From Corynebacterium sp. p3-SID1145 (GTDB lineage: Bacteria; Actinomycetota; Actinomycetes; Mycobacteriales; Mycobacteriaceae): a DNA stretch of 64,000 nucleotides. The notes beneath the pieces are model-generated. The model ran no database searches and was not told the origin of the DNA. It was given only the letters and a program-made list of their open reading frames with translations. This document shows positions 35,699 through 46,822 of this stretch, piece after piece. The translations under genes and the position numbers were made by a program. Every line of letters starts with the position of its first letter. Position 1 is the stretch's first letter. The DNA lies in assembly GCA_025144245.1 (NCBI GenBank), contig JALXXC010000001.1, positions 1 through 64,000 on the forward strand. The letters are read 5' to 3'.

Positions 35699-38600
35699 TT
35701 AGAACGCGCCGCCGGTCGGGTTGTAGGTGGCCTTCACCGTTTGAGCATCTGTGCTGGCGCCGGAGCCGGACTCGGCACCGGAGTTGGCGGAATCGTCGTC
35801 AAGCGACTGCTCCTCGAGTACCTCCTTGGGCGCCTCGGCGGGGTCGGCCCCCTTGATCATCCACTGGATAGTCTCGAGCTCTTCGGGCTTGACCAGCACC
35901 TCGCGTGCCTTGGAGCCCTCGGACGGGCCGACGACACCGCGGGATTCCATGAGGTCCATGAGGCGGCCGGCCTTGGCGAAGCCGATGCGGAGCTTTCGCT
36001 GCAGCATCGACGTGGAGCCGAGCTGGGAGGTGACAACGAGCTCGACGGCCTCGAGGAGGTCGTCCATGTCCTTGCCGATCTCCTCGTCGATCTCTTTCTT
36101 CTCCGGAGCCTTTTCCTCGGTGACACCTTCGGTGTAGTGCGGTTCGCCCTGCTCCTTGACGGCATCGACGACAGCCTGGATTTCTTCGTCGGTGACGAAG
36201 GCGCCTTGGAGACGCTGCGGCTTGCCAGCGCCCTGCGGAATGAACAGAGCGTCGCCCATGCCGATGAGCTTCTCGGCGCCGCCCTGGTCGAGGATGACGC
36301 GGGAGTCGGTGAGCGAGGAGGTCGCAAAGGCGAGGCGCGACGGCACGTTCGTCTTGATCAGGCCGGTGACCACGTCCACAGACGGGCGCTGCGTGGCGAG
36401 CACCAGGTGGATGCCGGCGGCGCGGGCCTTCTGCGTGATACGGACGATGGAGTCCTCAATCTCCTTCGGCGCCGTCATCATGAGGTCGGCGAGCTCGTCG
36501 ACGACGCAGACGATGAGCGGGTACGGGCGCATTTCGCGCTCGGACCCCGGAGGAGCCGTGTGCTCGCCGGAGCGGACCTTCTTGTTGAAGTCCTTGATGT
36601 GGCGCACGCGCGCGGACTTCATGTCCATGTAGCGCTGCTCCATCTCCTCCACGAGCCACTGCAACGCTGCCGCCGCCTTCTTCGGCTGGGTGATGATCGG
36701 GGTGATCAGGTGCGGGATGCCCTCGTACGGGGTGAGCTCCACCATCTTCGGGTCGACGAGAATGAGGCGGACCTCTTCCGGCGTCGCGCGCGTCAGCAGG
36801 GACACGAGCATGGAGTTCACGAACGCGGACTTACCGGAACCGGTTGAACCAGCCACAAGCAGGTGCGGCATCTTCTGCACGGACGCGGAGACGAAGTCGC
36901 CCTCGATGTTCTTGCCGAGACCGATCAGCATCGGGTCATGCTCGGCGCGCACGTTCGGCGCGTCCAAAACATCGCGCAGACGCACCATTTCGCGGTCGGA
37001 GTTCGGCACCTCGATGCCCACGGCGGACTTGCCGGGGATCGGGGTCAGCAGCCGGACGTTGTCCGTCGCCACCGCATAGGCGAGATTCGACTGGAGGTTC
37101 GTGATCTTGGAGACCTTGACGCCGGGGCCGAGCTCGACTTCGTAACGCGTCACTGTCGGTCCGCGCGAGAACCCGGTCACCGCAGCGTCGACCTTGAATT
37201 CGTCGAAGACGTCGGTGATTGCCTCGATCATCCGGTCGTTGATTTCCGTGCGGCTCTTCGGGGCGTTGCCCGGGAGCAGCAGGCTTGTCGACGGCAGCGT
37301 GTAGTCCCCCGCCCCCTCCGGTTCTCGTGCGGCGGGAGCTTGGGCCGGCTGCTGCTCCTTCTCGGAATTGGGTGTGGATGCCGGGATAGCCGACGCATCG
37401 ACGCCCGAGCGGGCCACGATCTGCTTCCGCATCTCCTCGCGTGCCTGGCTGACTGCGTCACCTGCCGCATTGGCGGCGCCGGCCGCACCGGCAGCCCGGG
37501 CGGCACCAGCGGTGCTTGCGGCACCAGCTCCGCCAGCCGCTGCGGCACCTGCTGCACCGGAAGCCGCTGCGGAACCGGCTGCACCACTGACCTTCTCGAT
37601 CGGTGCAGTGTCGCTCGTCTTCGTCTTTGGGGCGCGCTTGCGGCGCGGGGCATTCACCTTCGTCTCAGGCTGCTCTGCCCGCGCCGGTGCCTGTGCCGGG
37701 ATCTGCTCGGTGAACTGGTCCTCGGCGGCGACTTCGCTGCCGAAGTCGTACCCCTCGTCCTGCTGGTTACGAGCATCAGTACGGGACATCGCCCGGGTCT
37801 CGTTCGCCGCTGATGTAGCTGCTGCCGCGGGCCGCGGACGGGTCCGGCGGCGTGGGGCGGGGTCAGCGGGAGCGTCGAGAAGCGCCGGGTCTTCGGCGTT
37901 CTCGTCGGCCGGGTCAACCGGGTAATTGTCCATTGGGGTGCGCGGACGCTTCGCCGGACGCGGTTGGCGAGTCTGGGCGCGGGGACGGCGCTCACGCCCC
38001 TCGGCGATATCGTCGAGGTCACCCTCGACATAGCCGTACATGTCGTCCGATTCCTCGTTTTCCGCCGGATCCGGGGTGTACGCGTTCGACGCGATGCTCC
38101 GGATCAGATTGCGGATGTAGTCGAAGGATTCGCGCACCGTGATGCCGGTAGCCAGAAGGGCCGCGTAGACAATGACGAGCCCCAGCAGCGGAACCGCCAC
38201 ATACGGGGTGAAGCCCGCGCTGAGCGGCCCGCCCACCAACGCGCCAATGGCACCGCCGGCGACCTTGCGGTCCGCCCAGCTTTCCGGCGTGCCCGCGAAG
38301 ACGTGGATCAGGCCGAGCATGCAGATAGCGATGATGGTCAGCCCGGCTCCGCTGTGTGCGCGTTCGGAAGCGCTGCTGCCCAGTCCGAGCATGACTGCGA
38401 TGGCGATGCCGACCAAGACCACGGGGAGCACCAAGGCGCCGGCACCGATGATCCAGTGCACGCCGCTGGCGATTGCCGCGCCCACGGGCCCGGCAATGTC
38501 GAGCCAAACGGACGCCCCGAGAACAGCGGCGAGACCGATGAGCACAAGACCGATTGCGTCGGCGCGGCGGCCGCGCTCTGTCAGGTCGCCCTCGTCGTAG

Positions 38601-38950
38601 CCGTCGTGCTCGTCGTAGGCCTCGGCGCCGCCATGCTCCTTCGGCGAGCTGGCATCGAAAGCGTCGTCGTAGGTGTCCTCCTGCATCGGGCGCTTGCGGC
38701 GTCGGGAAGCGGAGGCACCAGCCTTGCGCCCGACGGCCGAAAATGCGCCGGTCACTTCACGCGCCGCATTGCCCATTCCGCGTCCGACGGCGCCGACGGC
38801 GGAGCCGACGCGCTCATCGGCGGAGTCGGCTGCGACCGTCGTGCCGGATGCTGACGAGCGGGAGTACCCGCCTGTGGTGCGGGTGTCGCGGCTTTTCGGC
38901 CCAGTTTTGGACCGACCTTTCTGGCGGCGCTGGGTACTCGTGACAGACAT
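35699..38950 (-). CDS. ftsK: DNA translocase FtsK/SpoIIIE
   Basis: A protein of about 1083 residues. Four or five N-terminal membrane segments are followed by a long disordered linker with an Ala/Gly-rich tract ([15 protein letters not shown]). The motor has Walker [16 protein letters not shown] near residue 697 and Walker [13 protein letters not shown]-terminal winged-helix gamma domain ([19 protein letters not shown]) reads DNA polarity. It moves chromosomes across the division septum. ATG 38950 is chosen; a GTG three codons upstream is possible. Confidence 0.96.
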   Translation of the reverse strand: MSVTSTQRRQKGRSKTGPKSRDTRTTGGYSRSSASGTTVAADSADERVGSAVGAVGRGMGNAAREVTGAFSAVGRKAGASASRRRKRPMQEDTYDDAFDASSPKEHGGAEAYDEHDGYDEGDLTERGRRADAIGLVLIGLAAVLGASVWLDIAGPVGAAIASGVHWIIGAGALVLPVVLVGIAIAVMLGLGSSASERAHSGAGLTIIAICMLGLIHVFAGTPESWADRKVAGGAIGALVGGPLSAGFTPYVAVPLLGLVIVYAALLATGITVRESFDYIRNLIRSIASNAYTPDPAENEESDDMYGYVEGDLDDIAEGRERRPRAQTRQPRPAKRPRTPMDNYPVDPADENAEDPALLDAPADPAPRRRTRPRPAAAATSAANETRAMSRTDARNQQDEGYDFGSEVAAEDQFTEQIPAQAPARAEQPETKVNAPRRKRAPKTKTSDTAPIEKVSGAAGSAAASGAAGAAAAGGAGAASTAGAARAAGAAGAANAAGDAVSQAREEMRKQIVARSGVDASAIPASTPNSEKEQQPAQAPAAREPEGAGDYTLPSTSLLLPGNAPKSRTEINDRMIEAITDVFDEFKVDAAVTGFSRGPTVTRYEVELGPGVKVSKITNLQSNLAYAVATDNVRLLTPIPGKSAVGIEVPNSDREMVRLRDVLDAPNVRAEHDPMLIGLGKNIEGDFVSASVQKMPHLLVAGSTGSGKSAFVNSMLVSLLTRATPEEVRLILVDPKMVELTPYEGIPHLITPIITQPKKAAAALQWLVEEMEQRYMDMKSARVRHIKDFNKKVRSGEHTAPPGSEREMRPYPLIVCVVDELADLMMTAPKEIEDSIVRITQKARAAGIHLVLATQRPSVDVVTGLIKTNVPSRLAFATSSLTDSRVILDQGGAEKLIGMGDALFIPQGAGKPQRLQGAFVTDEEIQAVVDAVKEQGEPHYTEGVTEEKAPEKKEIDEEIGKDMDDLLEAVELVVTSQLGSTSMLQRKLRIGFAKAGRLMDLMESRGVVGPSEGSKAREVLVKPEELETIQWMIKGADPAEAPKEVLEEQSLDDDSANSGAESGSGASTDAQTVKATYNPTGGAF

Positions 38951-39022
38951 GGCCACCACTGTAATGGCCAGTCACACCTTTAGTCACATGCGCCACACCG
39001 GCGCTCTCAAATTTCGATCAGT

Positions 39023-39649
39023 CTAGATTCGGCGCTTGACCTTTGCGATATCCGCCTCAGCGCCGTCAATGTCCACCTGCACGGCATCGCGACCGGTGAC
39101 CCACAGCAACAGCTCACCGGGATCACCCGAAACGCGCACGACGCAGTCTCCCTTCGCCACCACTCCCCGTTTCCCGCCGAGCGTGACCGGTGGGTGGTTC
39201 TGCGGGGTCAGCACCACCGGCACCTCTGAACTACTCAGCGCCATCTGGCCCATCATCCGTGCGGCCTTCATAAGGTCGGCTTCCACAACCCGCGAAAACT
39301 CTCGGGGAGTGACCTCTCCCCTACCCCGGCGCACATCCTCGTGGTGGATGAAGTGCTCGGAGCTGTTCATGGCTTTATCGAAGGGCTTGATGAACAGCGG
39401 CGGACCGGCAGCCCATTCGCCGACAACTCCGGTGTACGGCCGCTGCTTCACCGCGGACTGCGCATTCTGGGTGAGTTCCGACAGCGCGGAAATGAAATAT
39501 CCGCCCGCCAAGTACGGCTTGCGCTCACGCAAGTACAGGTGCGCGGCGAGGTCGGCAGTAGTCCACCCTTCGCACAGGGTGGGCGCATCCGGGCCGCGGT
39601 CGAGAAGAAGCTGAGCCAGCTGTTCACGCTCTTTCTGCTGAAAAGACAT
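39023..39649 (-). CDS. TIGR03085 family protein (DinB-like, maleylpyruvate isomerase N-terminal fold)
   Basis: A 208-residue protein with TLCEGWTTADLAAHLYLRER near the N-terminus and HHEDVRRG in the middle, the pattern of the TIGR03085 family related to mycothiol-dependent enzymes. The His pairs suggest metal binding. It starts MSFQQKEREQL, as the family does. Oddly, the start codon is at the base of a 13-bp hairpin that also looks like the RNase J terminator. Confidence 0.85.
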   Translation of the reverse strand: MSFQQKEREQLAQLLLDRGPDAPTLCEGWTTADLAAHLYLRERKPYLAGGYFISALSELTQNAQSAVKQRPYTGVVGEWAAGPPLFIKPFDKAMNSSEHFIHHEDVRRGRGEVTPREFSRVVEADLMKAARMMGQMALSSSEVPVVLTPQNHPPVTLGGKRGVVAKGDCVVRVSGDPGELLLWVTGRDAVQVDIDGAEADIAKVKRRI

Positions 39650-39679
39650 AGGCCCCAGCCTAGTCCGGCTGGGGCCTAT
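39648..39679 (-). terminator. RNase J terminator hairpin overlapping the next start codon
   Basis: ATAGGCCCCAGCC / GGCTGGGGCCTAT is a perfect 13-bp stem with a 6-base loop. On the minus strand it is followed by GTCTTTT. The ATG of the TIGR03085 gene starts at 39649, inside the final arm, and any Shine-Dalgarno must lie in the stem. Confidence 0.8.
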
Positions 39680-39690
39680 CAGTGCGGGTC

Positions 39691-41781
39691 TTACAGCGAC
39701 TCGCGGGATGACTCAACATCCTCGTTGCTGAGCGGCGCGGTGTCATCGGCGTTCATTGGAACGACCGTCGGCAGGATCACCGGCTCGCGCTTGTACTTCT
39801 GCTCGATCGAGCGGGAAACACGGCGGCGGAGCTGCTGCACCATGCGGTACGGATCATTCTCGCCTTCCGCGGCCAAATCGAACATGGTGTTCTCCACCAG
39901 CTCGACGAGATCCGGAAGGACACCGCGGTCATCGTCGACGAGGCCGGTGGTGGACACGACCGGACGCTCGATGAGACGGCTCGTGCGGTCATCGATGACG
40001 CAGGTGATCGAGATGACGCCGCCGGCAGCGAGATTGGTGCGGTCAGTCAGGACATCCGGATCGACATCGCCCATGGTGGTGCCGTCGACGTACAGGTTGC
40101 CCACCTGGTACTGGCCGGCGACTTTGAGCTTGCCGTCGACCATGTCGACCACGACACCGTTCTGGGCCAGCACTGTGTTCTCCGGCATGACGCCGGTAGC
40201 GATCGCCAGTTCCTTGTTGGCGCGCAGGTGGCGCCACTCGCCGTGAACCGGCATCGCGTTGCGCGGGCGCGCCATGTTGTACAGGAACAAAAGCTCGCCG
40301 GCGTAGCCGTGGCCGGATGCGTGAACATGGGCATCGTCGCTGGTAATCACATTCGCGCCGATCTGGGCGAGGTTGTTGATCACGGCGAAGACCGCTTCCT
40401 CGTTGCCCGGAATGAGCGAGGAGGACAGGATGATCGTGTCACCATCGCGCACCGTGATCTGGCGGTGCTCGCGGCGGGACATGCGCGACAGGGCAGCCAT
40501 CGGCTCGCCCTGCGTACCGGTGGTGATCAGCATGACGCGGTGCGGAGCCATCTTCGCGGCTTCCTCGATCGGGATGATCGTACCCTTCGGCGCCTTGAGC
40601 AGGTTCATCTTCTCGGCGATCTCCATGTTGCGGATCATGGAGCGGCCGTTGAAGGCGACCTTGCGGCCCGATGCGACAGCGGCGTTGACCGCCATCTGCA
40701 CGCGCGACACGTTGGAGGCGAAGGACGCGAGCACCACGCGCTGCTTCGCAGCCTGAACCAGGCGGATCAGTGTCTCCTCGATACCAGCCTCCGAGGCGGA
40801 GATGCCCGGAATCGTCGCGTTGGTGGAATCGCACAGGAACAGGTCGATGCCCTCGTCACCGTAACGCGCCAGAGCAGGCAGGTCCGTCGGCTTGTTGTCG
40901 TACGGGGTCATGTCGACCTTGACATCGCCGGTCATGCAGACGGTGCCTGCACCAGTCTTGATGACCACGCCGAGGCAGTCCGGGATGGAGTGGCCGACGT
41001 GGAAGAAGCGCAAGTTGAACGGACCGACGGTGATCTCGGACTTCGCGTTGACCTCGTGCAGCTTCGGGCGCTGACGGTGTTCCTTCGTCTTGGCCGCGAT
41101 AAGTGCGTTGGTGAACTTCGCCGAGTAGATCGGGATGTCCGGGCGCAGCTTCAGCAGCCACGGAATCGCACCGATGTGGTCCTCGTGGCCGTGAGTGACC
41201 ACAAGGGCTTCGACCTTGTCCAGCTTGTTCTCGATCGGGCCGAAGTCCGGCAGGATCAGGTCCACGCCCGGTTCGTCGGAGGACGGGAACAGCACGCCGC
41301 AGTCCACGATGAGCAGACGGCCGTTGTACTCGAAGACCGTCATGTTGCGGCCGATCTCGGAAATGCCGCCCAGAGCATAGATGCGCAGGCCGTTCTGCGG
41401 GGCCTTCTGCGGAGCCGGCAGACGCTTAGTCAGGTCGGCACCCTGCATACCCTTCACCGGGTTGCGGCGGTTGTCTCCTCCACGGCCGCCGCGTCCGCGG
41501 CCGCGTCCACGACCCCGCCCGCGGTTGTTGCCGCCTCCGTTGCCGTTGTTGCCACGGCCGCCGCGGTTGTTGCCACCGTTGTTGCCGTTGCCGTTGTTGC
41601 TGCGGTTATTGCCGTTGCCGCCGCCGTTACCGTTGCTGTTGCTATTTCCGTTGTTGGAACCGTTGCCCCCGTTGTCGCCGGGTTGGGTATCCGCTGCCTG
41701 GAAGACGGGCTGCTGATCGCCTGCCTCCGGCGGGCCCGCCTTGCGGGTCACTTTACGGGAGCGATTGCGGGGTTCGTTCAT
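39691..41781 (-). CDS. rnj: Ribonuclease J
   Basis: A 696-residue metallo-beta-lactamase/beta-CASP ribonuclease with metal motif THGHEDH (H195-H200). It combines endo- and 5'-exoribonuclease activity in RNA decay and rRNA maturation. Residues about 36-104 are a low-complexity Gly/Asn/Arg region, including GRGRGRGRGRGG. ATG 41781 follows the dapA stop by 2 bases. A long open frame upstream is not homologous. Confidence 0.95.
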   Translation of the reverse strand: MNEPRNRSRKVTRKAGPPEAGDQQPVFQAADTQPGDNGGNGSNNGNSNSNGNGGGNGNNRSNNGNGNNGGNNRGGRGNNGNGGGNNRGRGRGRGRGRGGRGGDNRRNPVKGMQGADLTKRLPAPQKAPQNGLRIYALGGISEIGRNMTVFEYNGRLLIVDCGVLFPSSDEPGVDLILPDFGPIENKLDKVEALVVTHGHEDHIGAIPWLLKLRPDIPIYSAKFTNALIAAKTKEHRQRPKLHEVNAKSEITVGPFNLRFFHVGHSIPDCLGVVIKTGAGTVCMTGDVKVDMTPYDNKPTDLPALARYGDEGIDLFLCDSTNATIPGISASEAGIEETLIRLVQAAKQRVVLASFASNVSRVQMAVNAAVASGRKVAFNGRSMIRNMEIAEKMNLLKAPKGTIIPIEEAAKMAPHRVMLITTGTQGEPMAALSRMSRREHRQITVRDGDTIILSSSLIPGNEEAVFAVINNLAQIGANVITSDDAHVHASGHGYAGELLFLYNMARPRNAMPVHGEWRHLRANKELAIATGVMPENTVLAQNGVVVDMVDGKLKVAGQYQVGNLYVDGTTMGDVDPDVLTDRTNLAAGGVISITCVIDDRTSRLIERPVVSTTGLVDDDRGVLPDLVELVENTMFDLAAEGENDPYRMVQQLRRRVSRSIEQKYKREPVILPTVVPMNADDTAPLSNEDVESSRESL

Positions 41782-41783
41782 AC

Positions 41784-42692
41784 TTATAGGACTCCAGCCT
41801 TTTCCATGTCGCGGCGGAGAACCTCCAGCTGCGTCTCGTCCGCGGGGACGACAGGCAGGCGGGGGTCTCCGACCTCGATGCCCTGCAGGCGCAGGGCCGC
41901 TTTTGCAAATGTCACTCCACCGAGCGCAGCCTGCTGTCCGGCAAGCACGCTCATGGTGGTGGCGTTGATTTCCCGCGCGCGGGCGAGGTCGCCTTCCTCG
42001 AAGCTTGTCACCATTTCTCTCATCAAACCTGGGGCCGCGTGCCCGATCACGGAGATGACTCCGGTCGCGCCGACGGAGAACCACGGCAGGTTGAGAACGT
42101 CATCGCCAGAGTACCAGGCAAGGTCCGTCTCGTTAATAATCGCAGTCGCCTCAAGCACATCGCCCTTGGCGTCCTTCACAGCCTTCACGGTCGGCAGCTC
42201 CGCAAGGGCACGGATTGTTTCACCCGCGATCGGGATACCGGAGCGGCCCGGAATGTCGTAGAGGCAGATCGGCAGGTCCGTCGCCTCGGCCACGGCTGTG
42301 AAGTGCTTGAGCAGTCCGGCCTGGGACGGCTTGGAGTAGTACGGCGTGACCACGAGCAGACTGTCGGCGCCGGCATCGCGGGAGGCTTCCGCCAGCGCAA
42401 TGGTGGAACGCGTGTCGTTCGTGCCGGCACCCGCCATGATCTTGACGCGGTCGCCGAGTTCCTCGCGGACCGCCTTGATCAGCGAGAGCTTCTCCTCCGC
42501 CGACGTGGTCGGGGACTCGCCGGTCGTGCCGCCGAGGATGAGAGAGTCGACACCGTTGTCGACGAGGTGGGCAGCCAACTTTCGCCCGGCTTCTAGATCG
42601 AGTTCACCGTTGCGGTCGAAAGGAGTGACCATTGCGACACCGACAGTGCCGAATTCTTCTGCACCGGTTTGTGCTTTCGTTGAAATGCCCAT
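41784..42692 (-). CDS. dapA: 4-hydroxy-tetrahydrodipicolinate synthase
   Basis: A 302-residue DapA with the substrate motif GTTGESPT and Schiff-base lysine in [10 protein letters not shown]. It condenses pyruvate and aspartate semialdehyde, the first DAP/lysine branch step. It sits in the dapB-thyX-dapA-RNase J run. Confidence 0.96.
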   Translation of the reverse strand: MGISTKAQTGAEEFGTVGVAMVTPFDRNGELDLEAGRKLAAHLVDNGVDSLILGGTTGESPTTSAEEKLSLIKAVREELGDRVKIMAGAGTNDTRSTIALAEASRDAGADSLLVVTPYYSKPSQAGLLKHFTAVAEATDLPICLYDIPGRSGIPIAGETIRALAELPTVKAVKDAKGDVLEATAIINETDLAWYSGDDVLNLPWFSVGATGVISVIGHAAPGLMREMVTSFEEGDLARAREINATTMSVLAGQQAALGGVTFAKAALRLQGIEVGDPRLPVVPADETQLEVLRRDMEKAGVL

Positions 42693-42735
42693 GGTTATCT
42701 AGGGTACATTCTCTTCCCCGTGAATCTGTGTAGCC

Positions 42736-43488
42736 CTATCCGGCGTAGGGGCTGGTTGCCATCACGGAGCCATCAGCGAGCGTGCTGATGAGAAAGTCGT
42801 CGAAAAGCGCGGGCGCTTGTTTCTTGAGTATCTCCAGGCAGGCCACGGCGAGTTCGCGGATCTCGATGTCCGCGTGCTCGCTGGCGCGGGCGGCGATGAA
42901 TTCGCGCCACGCACGGTAATTTCCGGTGACCACGAAGCGTGTCTCCGTGGCGTTCGGCAAAATCGCCCGCGCCGCCTGGCGCGCCTTCTTCTTGCGCAGC
43001 AGGGAGTTCGGCTCGGCGGCGAGGTTGTTCTCCAGCGCGTTGAGGAGCTCTTCGTAGACGAACCGCTGCTCGTCGACTGCCGCGAGGAACATGCGGGACA
43101 GGTCCTCGTCCTCCGCGATAACGTCGGGCACGACGACATCAGCTTCGCCCGCCGGGACGAAACGCTGCGACAGCTGGGAGAAAGAAAGGTGGCGGTGGCG
43201 CAGCAGCTCGTTGCCCGCCGCGCGCGACAGACCGCGGATGTAGAGCGTCGCGGTGGCGTGCTCGAGCAGCGCGTCGTGGCCTACCTCGAGAATATGGCGC
43301 AGGTACGCCTCGTTGCCCGCGGTGTGCGGGTTCGGTTTATCGAAGGTCTCGTAGCAGGCGCGCCCCGCAAACTCGACGAGCGCCTCCGCGTCGGTGGCCG
43401 CCGAGTCCTGTTCCCAGTCCACGTCCGCGGGTGCCGCAAAGGAGGTCGCGGCGACGAGTTGGACATCGAGCTTCTTCTTTTGCGTCAT
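42736..43488 (-). CDS. thyX: Flavin-dependent thymidylate synthase ThyX
   Basis: A 250-residue ThyX with the signature [13 protein letters not shown] (residues 97-109). It makes dTMP with FAD and methylenetetrahydrofolate. Its ATG directly follows the dapB stop (TAAATG), so the two are translationally coupled. Confidence 0.96.
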   Translation of the reverse strand: MTQKKKLDVQLVAATSFAAPADVDWEQDSAATDAEALVEFAGRACYETFDKPNPHTAGNEAYLRHILEVGHDALLEHATATLYIRGLSRAAGNELLRHRHLSFSQLSQRFVPAGEADVVVPDVIAEDEDLSRMFLAAVDEQRFVYEELLNALENNLAAEPNSLLRKKKARQAARAILPNATETRFVVTGNYRAWREFIAARASEHADIEIRELAVACLEILKKQAPALFDDFLISTLADGSVMATSPYAG

Positions 43489-44304
<816 letters not shown>

Positions 44305-44428
44305 AAGTGATTGTCGTGTCCTCCACCATAGCGCCGCGGGTGCGCAACGCTGGCGGCTGCTCCCCTCCCTTGCACATCGGGCTTGTCGCTGGTCGCGCGG
44401 GCGCTTTTGCCCAGATAGACTGGAACAC

Positions 44429-45085
44429 ATGAAACTCAAGTCACTTCAGGCAACAGCTGTCACAGTCGCCGCGGGTTTCGCTCTGGCCAGTTGCGCCGGC
44501 GGCGACATCGACGAGCCGGCGATGACCGAGCACGGGCCTTCCAGCGGGACGACCACTGCCGCATCGACTGAGTCCCAGGAAAAGACCGAAGCGTCGACAA
44601 GCAACGACACCCGCGCGGCCGCCGCTGTCGAGGAGCAGCCGGCCGCCGACGGCTTCAGCACCGAGCCGACCGACACCCTCGGCGATCACGGCCCCGGCGG
44701 ACAGCTGCGAACCACCGACATCCGCGCCGGCTCCCACGACGGCTTCGACCGCGTTGTATTCGAATTCGAGGGCGAGGGTCTTCCCACCTACAACGCCGCG
44801 TACACGAACGAACCGCGCGAGCAGGGCTCCGGCTTCCCCATGGAATTCCCCGGCGCCACGGCACTAGAGCTCTTTGTCCACGGCACATCCCTGGACATGG
44901 ACCCGGACGCGAAATACGCCTCCGACACGAACCTCGGCCTGAACACCGGAAACATCGCAGACGTCGTCTACGGCGGCACCTTCGAGGCGGACTCGCACTA
45001 CCTGGTCGGCCTGGACTCTAAGCGACCGTACAAGGCGTACGTCCTCGAGAACCCGACGCGCCTCGTCGTCGACATCCAGAAGTAG
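44429..45085 (+). CDS. AMIN-like domain lipoprotein
   Basis: A 218-residue secreted protein. The signal peptide ends in the lipobox LASC (C22). A Ser/Thr/Glu/Ala-rich spacer of about 60 residues is followed by an AMIN-like beta domain (GFDRVVFEFEG, then ENPTRLVVDIQK). This kind of domain is found in actinobacterial envelope lipoproteins. ATG 44429 has only a weak ribosome binding site and is preceded by a -10-like TAGACT. Confidence 0.82.
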   Translation: MKLKSLQATAVTVAAGFALASCAGGDIDEPAMTEHGPSSGTTTAASTESQEKTEASTSNDTRAAAAVEEQPAADGFSTEPTDTLGDHGPGGQLRTTDIRAGSHDGFDRVVFEFEGEGLPTYNAAYTNEPREQGSGFPMEFPGATALELFVHGTSLDMDPDAKYASDTNLGLNTGNIADVVYGGTFEADSHYLVGLDSKRPYKAYVLENPTRLVVDIQK

Positions 45086-45099
45086 ACGGCGCTCAGGGG

Positions 45100-45519
45100 A
45101 TGATGACCAAGATGCTTTCCGCTCCTGGAGCACCCACCACCCGCGCCACTGCGGCCTCGTGGGTGGCGGTAGTCCTCCTCGTCGTAGCCTCGGCGGCAGG
45201 TGCGCTCCTCGCGCACGCCCGCTCCGGCGGGGCGAACGAGATTTCCGGCCCAGTGATCCAAGACATCACCATCACGGGCATGAAATTCTCACCGGCGCAG
45301 GTGGAGGTCGACCGCTCCACCCCGGTTGTTTTGAGGATCACCAACAACGACGACCGCAGCCACGACCTGAAAATCGGCACGGAATACTCCGGTGTCATTC
45401 CAGCGGGAAAGACGGTCGTTCACGACTTCGGCACCTTCACCAGCAGCACGCAGGGCTGGTGCACCATGGCGTCGCATAAATCCCGCGGCATGGTCTACGA
45501 CGTCACGGTGACCGGCTAG
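45100..45519 (+). CDS. Membrane-anchored cupredoxin-like protein
   Basis: A 139-residue protein with an N-terminal membrane anchor (WVAVVLLVVASAAGALLAHA) and an external cupredoxin domain. Putative type-1 copper ligands are H88 (RSHDL), C121 (GWCTM), H126 (ASHKS) and M131 (RGMVY). This could be an electron carrier or copper-binding protein. It lies 14 bases after the AMIN gene and converges on a large membrane protein. Confidence 0.82.
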   Translation: MMTKMLSAPGAPTTRATAASWVAVVLLVVASAAGALLAHARSGGANEISGPVIQDITITGMKFSPAQVEVDRSTPVVLRITNNDDRSHDLKIGTEYSGVIPAGKTVVHDFGTFTSSTQGWCTMASHKSRGMVYDVTVTG

Positions 45520-45529
45520 AACATCCCCG

Positions 45530-46822
45530 CTAGACCCGGCCGCCGGACTGTGCCGCAATCACCCGGCGTTGCGCCCGCACAGCGCGGACCATGAGGGGAA
45601 GGAACGCGACGAGGCACCCGCACGCGATCAAGCTGCACACAATCCGCGCCAGCGACGACGGCGCGAAGAGCCAACCGAGCATTGCGAGATTGAATGCTGC
45701 CACACGGAAGAGTCCGGCGCGATTCAGTTCCGCCAGGCCCGCCTGCGTGGCAGCCGGACCGCCGCCGATCGTCGTGGGCATCAGGTAGCTCATCGTTCCG
45801 ATGAGAAGCTGCGCGGCGAACCCGGCGAGGAGAGGAAGGGTGGGAGGAACGAGGGCGTCGAGGGGGCCGTCGATAAGCAACGCAGATGTGCCGAAGCTCA
45901 CCAGAGCAGCGACGAGCCACACGGCGGCGAGCAAGGCGGACATGCCCGGATATGTGAAGCGGTCGCGCGTGGCGGAAGAAAAGACTCCCGCGCACCACGT
46001 CTGCAGCGCCCAGGCCCACGCCGCCGCGTAGATAATCACACCGGAGCCAAGGACGACACCGCTGCCCGACAGTGCGCCCGCGGCGGCGACGAGCAAGCCC
46101 ACACCCATGATGCACAGCACAGAACGCTGGTGCGCGAGCACTGCTTTCATCCGCCACATGGCGGGCAGCAGCACAACAAGCGACGACATCGCGGCGAATC
46201 CCACAAAGCCGCCGATATTAGCCAATAGGTGCGCCAGCAAAACCCGCTGCTGCCATCCGTTGCGCAGATCCATCGCCAGCGCCGCGCCGAAGCAGGCACC
46301 GATGACGAGGCTCCCGCTGGAGACGACGTACCCCCACACGACGGGACGGAAACGCTTAGCGGGATCAGAGGCGGCGACCTGCTTGCCGACGCTCACTGCA
46401 TGCCACCCAACAGCACCCACCACGAACGCGGCACCGCAGCCCGTGATGATCCAGTTCCAGTCCTCGCCGCCGAACAGGTGCCCGAGGAGGACAGCCGCGA
46501 CTCCGATGTTGAGCAGACGGGAGCGGGCCAACTGGTACCGACGCGCCGAGTCCGGCAGCTTCGCCTGGAGGAAACGTTCCGTGAGGTTCTGGGACCACAC
46601 CATGATGGCGTTGGTGAGAATGCCCAGAGTGAAGATGTGGATGAGCACCAAGCGCGGCTCAGGCAGCAGTGTGTGCACAAGACCGACAAGGATGAAAACC
46701 CCCATCCACACCGAGACCGGGCGCGACACCTTGCGGTGCCACACCCGCGGATCCCAGCGTGTACGCGGGTCTTTTAGAGCTGTGCTCCCCTGCGGAACGA
46801 AACGGTTACTCGTTGTCCTCAT
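45530..46822 (-). CDS. Polytopic membrane protein similar to the N-terminal part of actinobacterial copper oxidases
   Basis: A 430-residue protein with about 12 hydrophobic segments and several membrane His residues ([45 protein letters not shown]). The layout resembles the haem/copper-type membrane module that in some actinobacteria is fused to cupredoxin and nitrite-reductase-like domains. Here it is separate, and a cupredoxin is encoded convergently next door. The start at 46822 overlaps the pnp end by 17 bases and is uncertain. One GTCGATAAGC decamer is present. Confidence 0.6.
   Translation of the reverse strand: MRTTSNRFVPQGSTALKDPRTRWDPRVWHRKVSRPVSVWMGVFILVGLVHTLLPEPRLVLIHIFTLGILTNAIMVWSQNLTERFLQAKLPDSARRYQLARSRLLNIGVAAVLLGHLFGGEDWNWIITGCGAAFVVGAVGWHAVSVGKQVAASDPAKRFRPVVWGYVVSSGSLVIGACFGAALAMDLRNGWQQRVLLAHLLANIGGFVGFAAMSSLVVLLPAMWRMKAVLAHQRSVLCIMGVGLLVAAAGALSGSGVVLGSGVIIYAAAWAWALQTWCAGVFSSATRDRFTYPGMSALLAAVWLVAALVSFGTSALLIDGPLDALVPPTLPLLAGFAAQLLIGTMSYLMPTTIGGGPAATQAGLAELNRAGLFRVAAFNLAMLGWLFAPSSLARIVCSLIACGCLVAFLPLMVRAVRAQRRVIAAQSGGRV
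45869..45878 (+). repeat. GTCGATAAGC decamer in the membrane-protein gene
   Basis: Exact copy, read on the gene strand as Leu-Ile-Asp. Confidence 0.8.

Noticed and set aside
40228..42261. 677-codon plus-strand open frame opposite RNase J and dapA
   Set aside because: It spans the ends of two well-identified minus-strand genes and has antisense composition with no recognisable domain.
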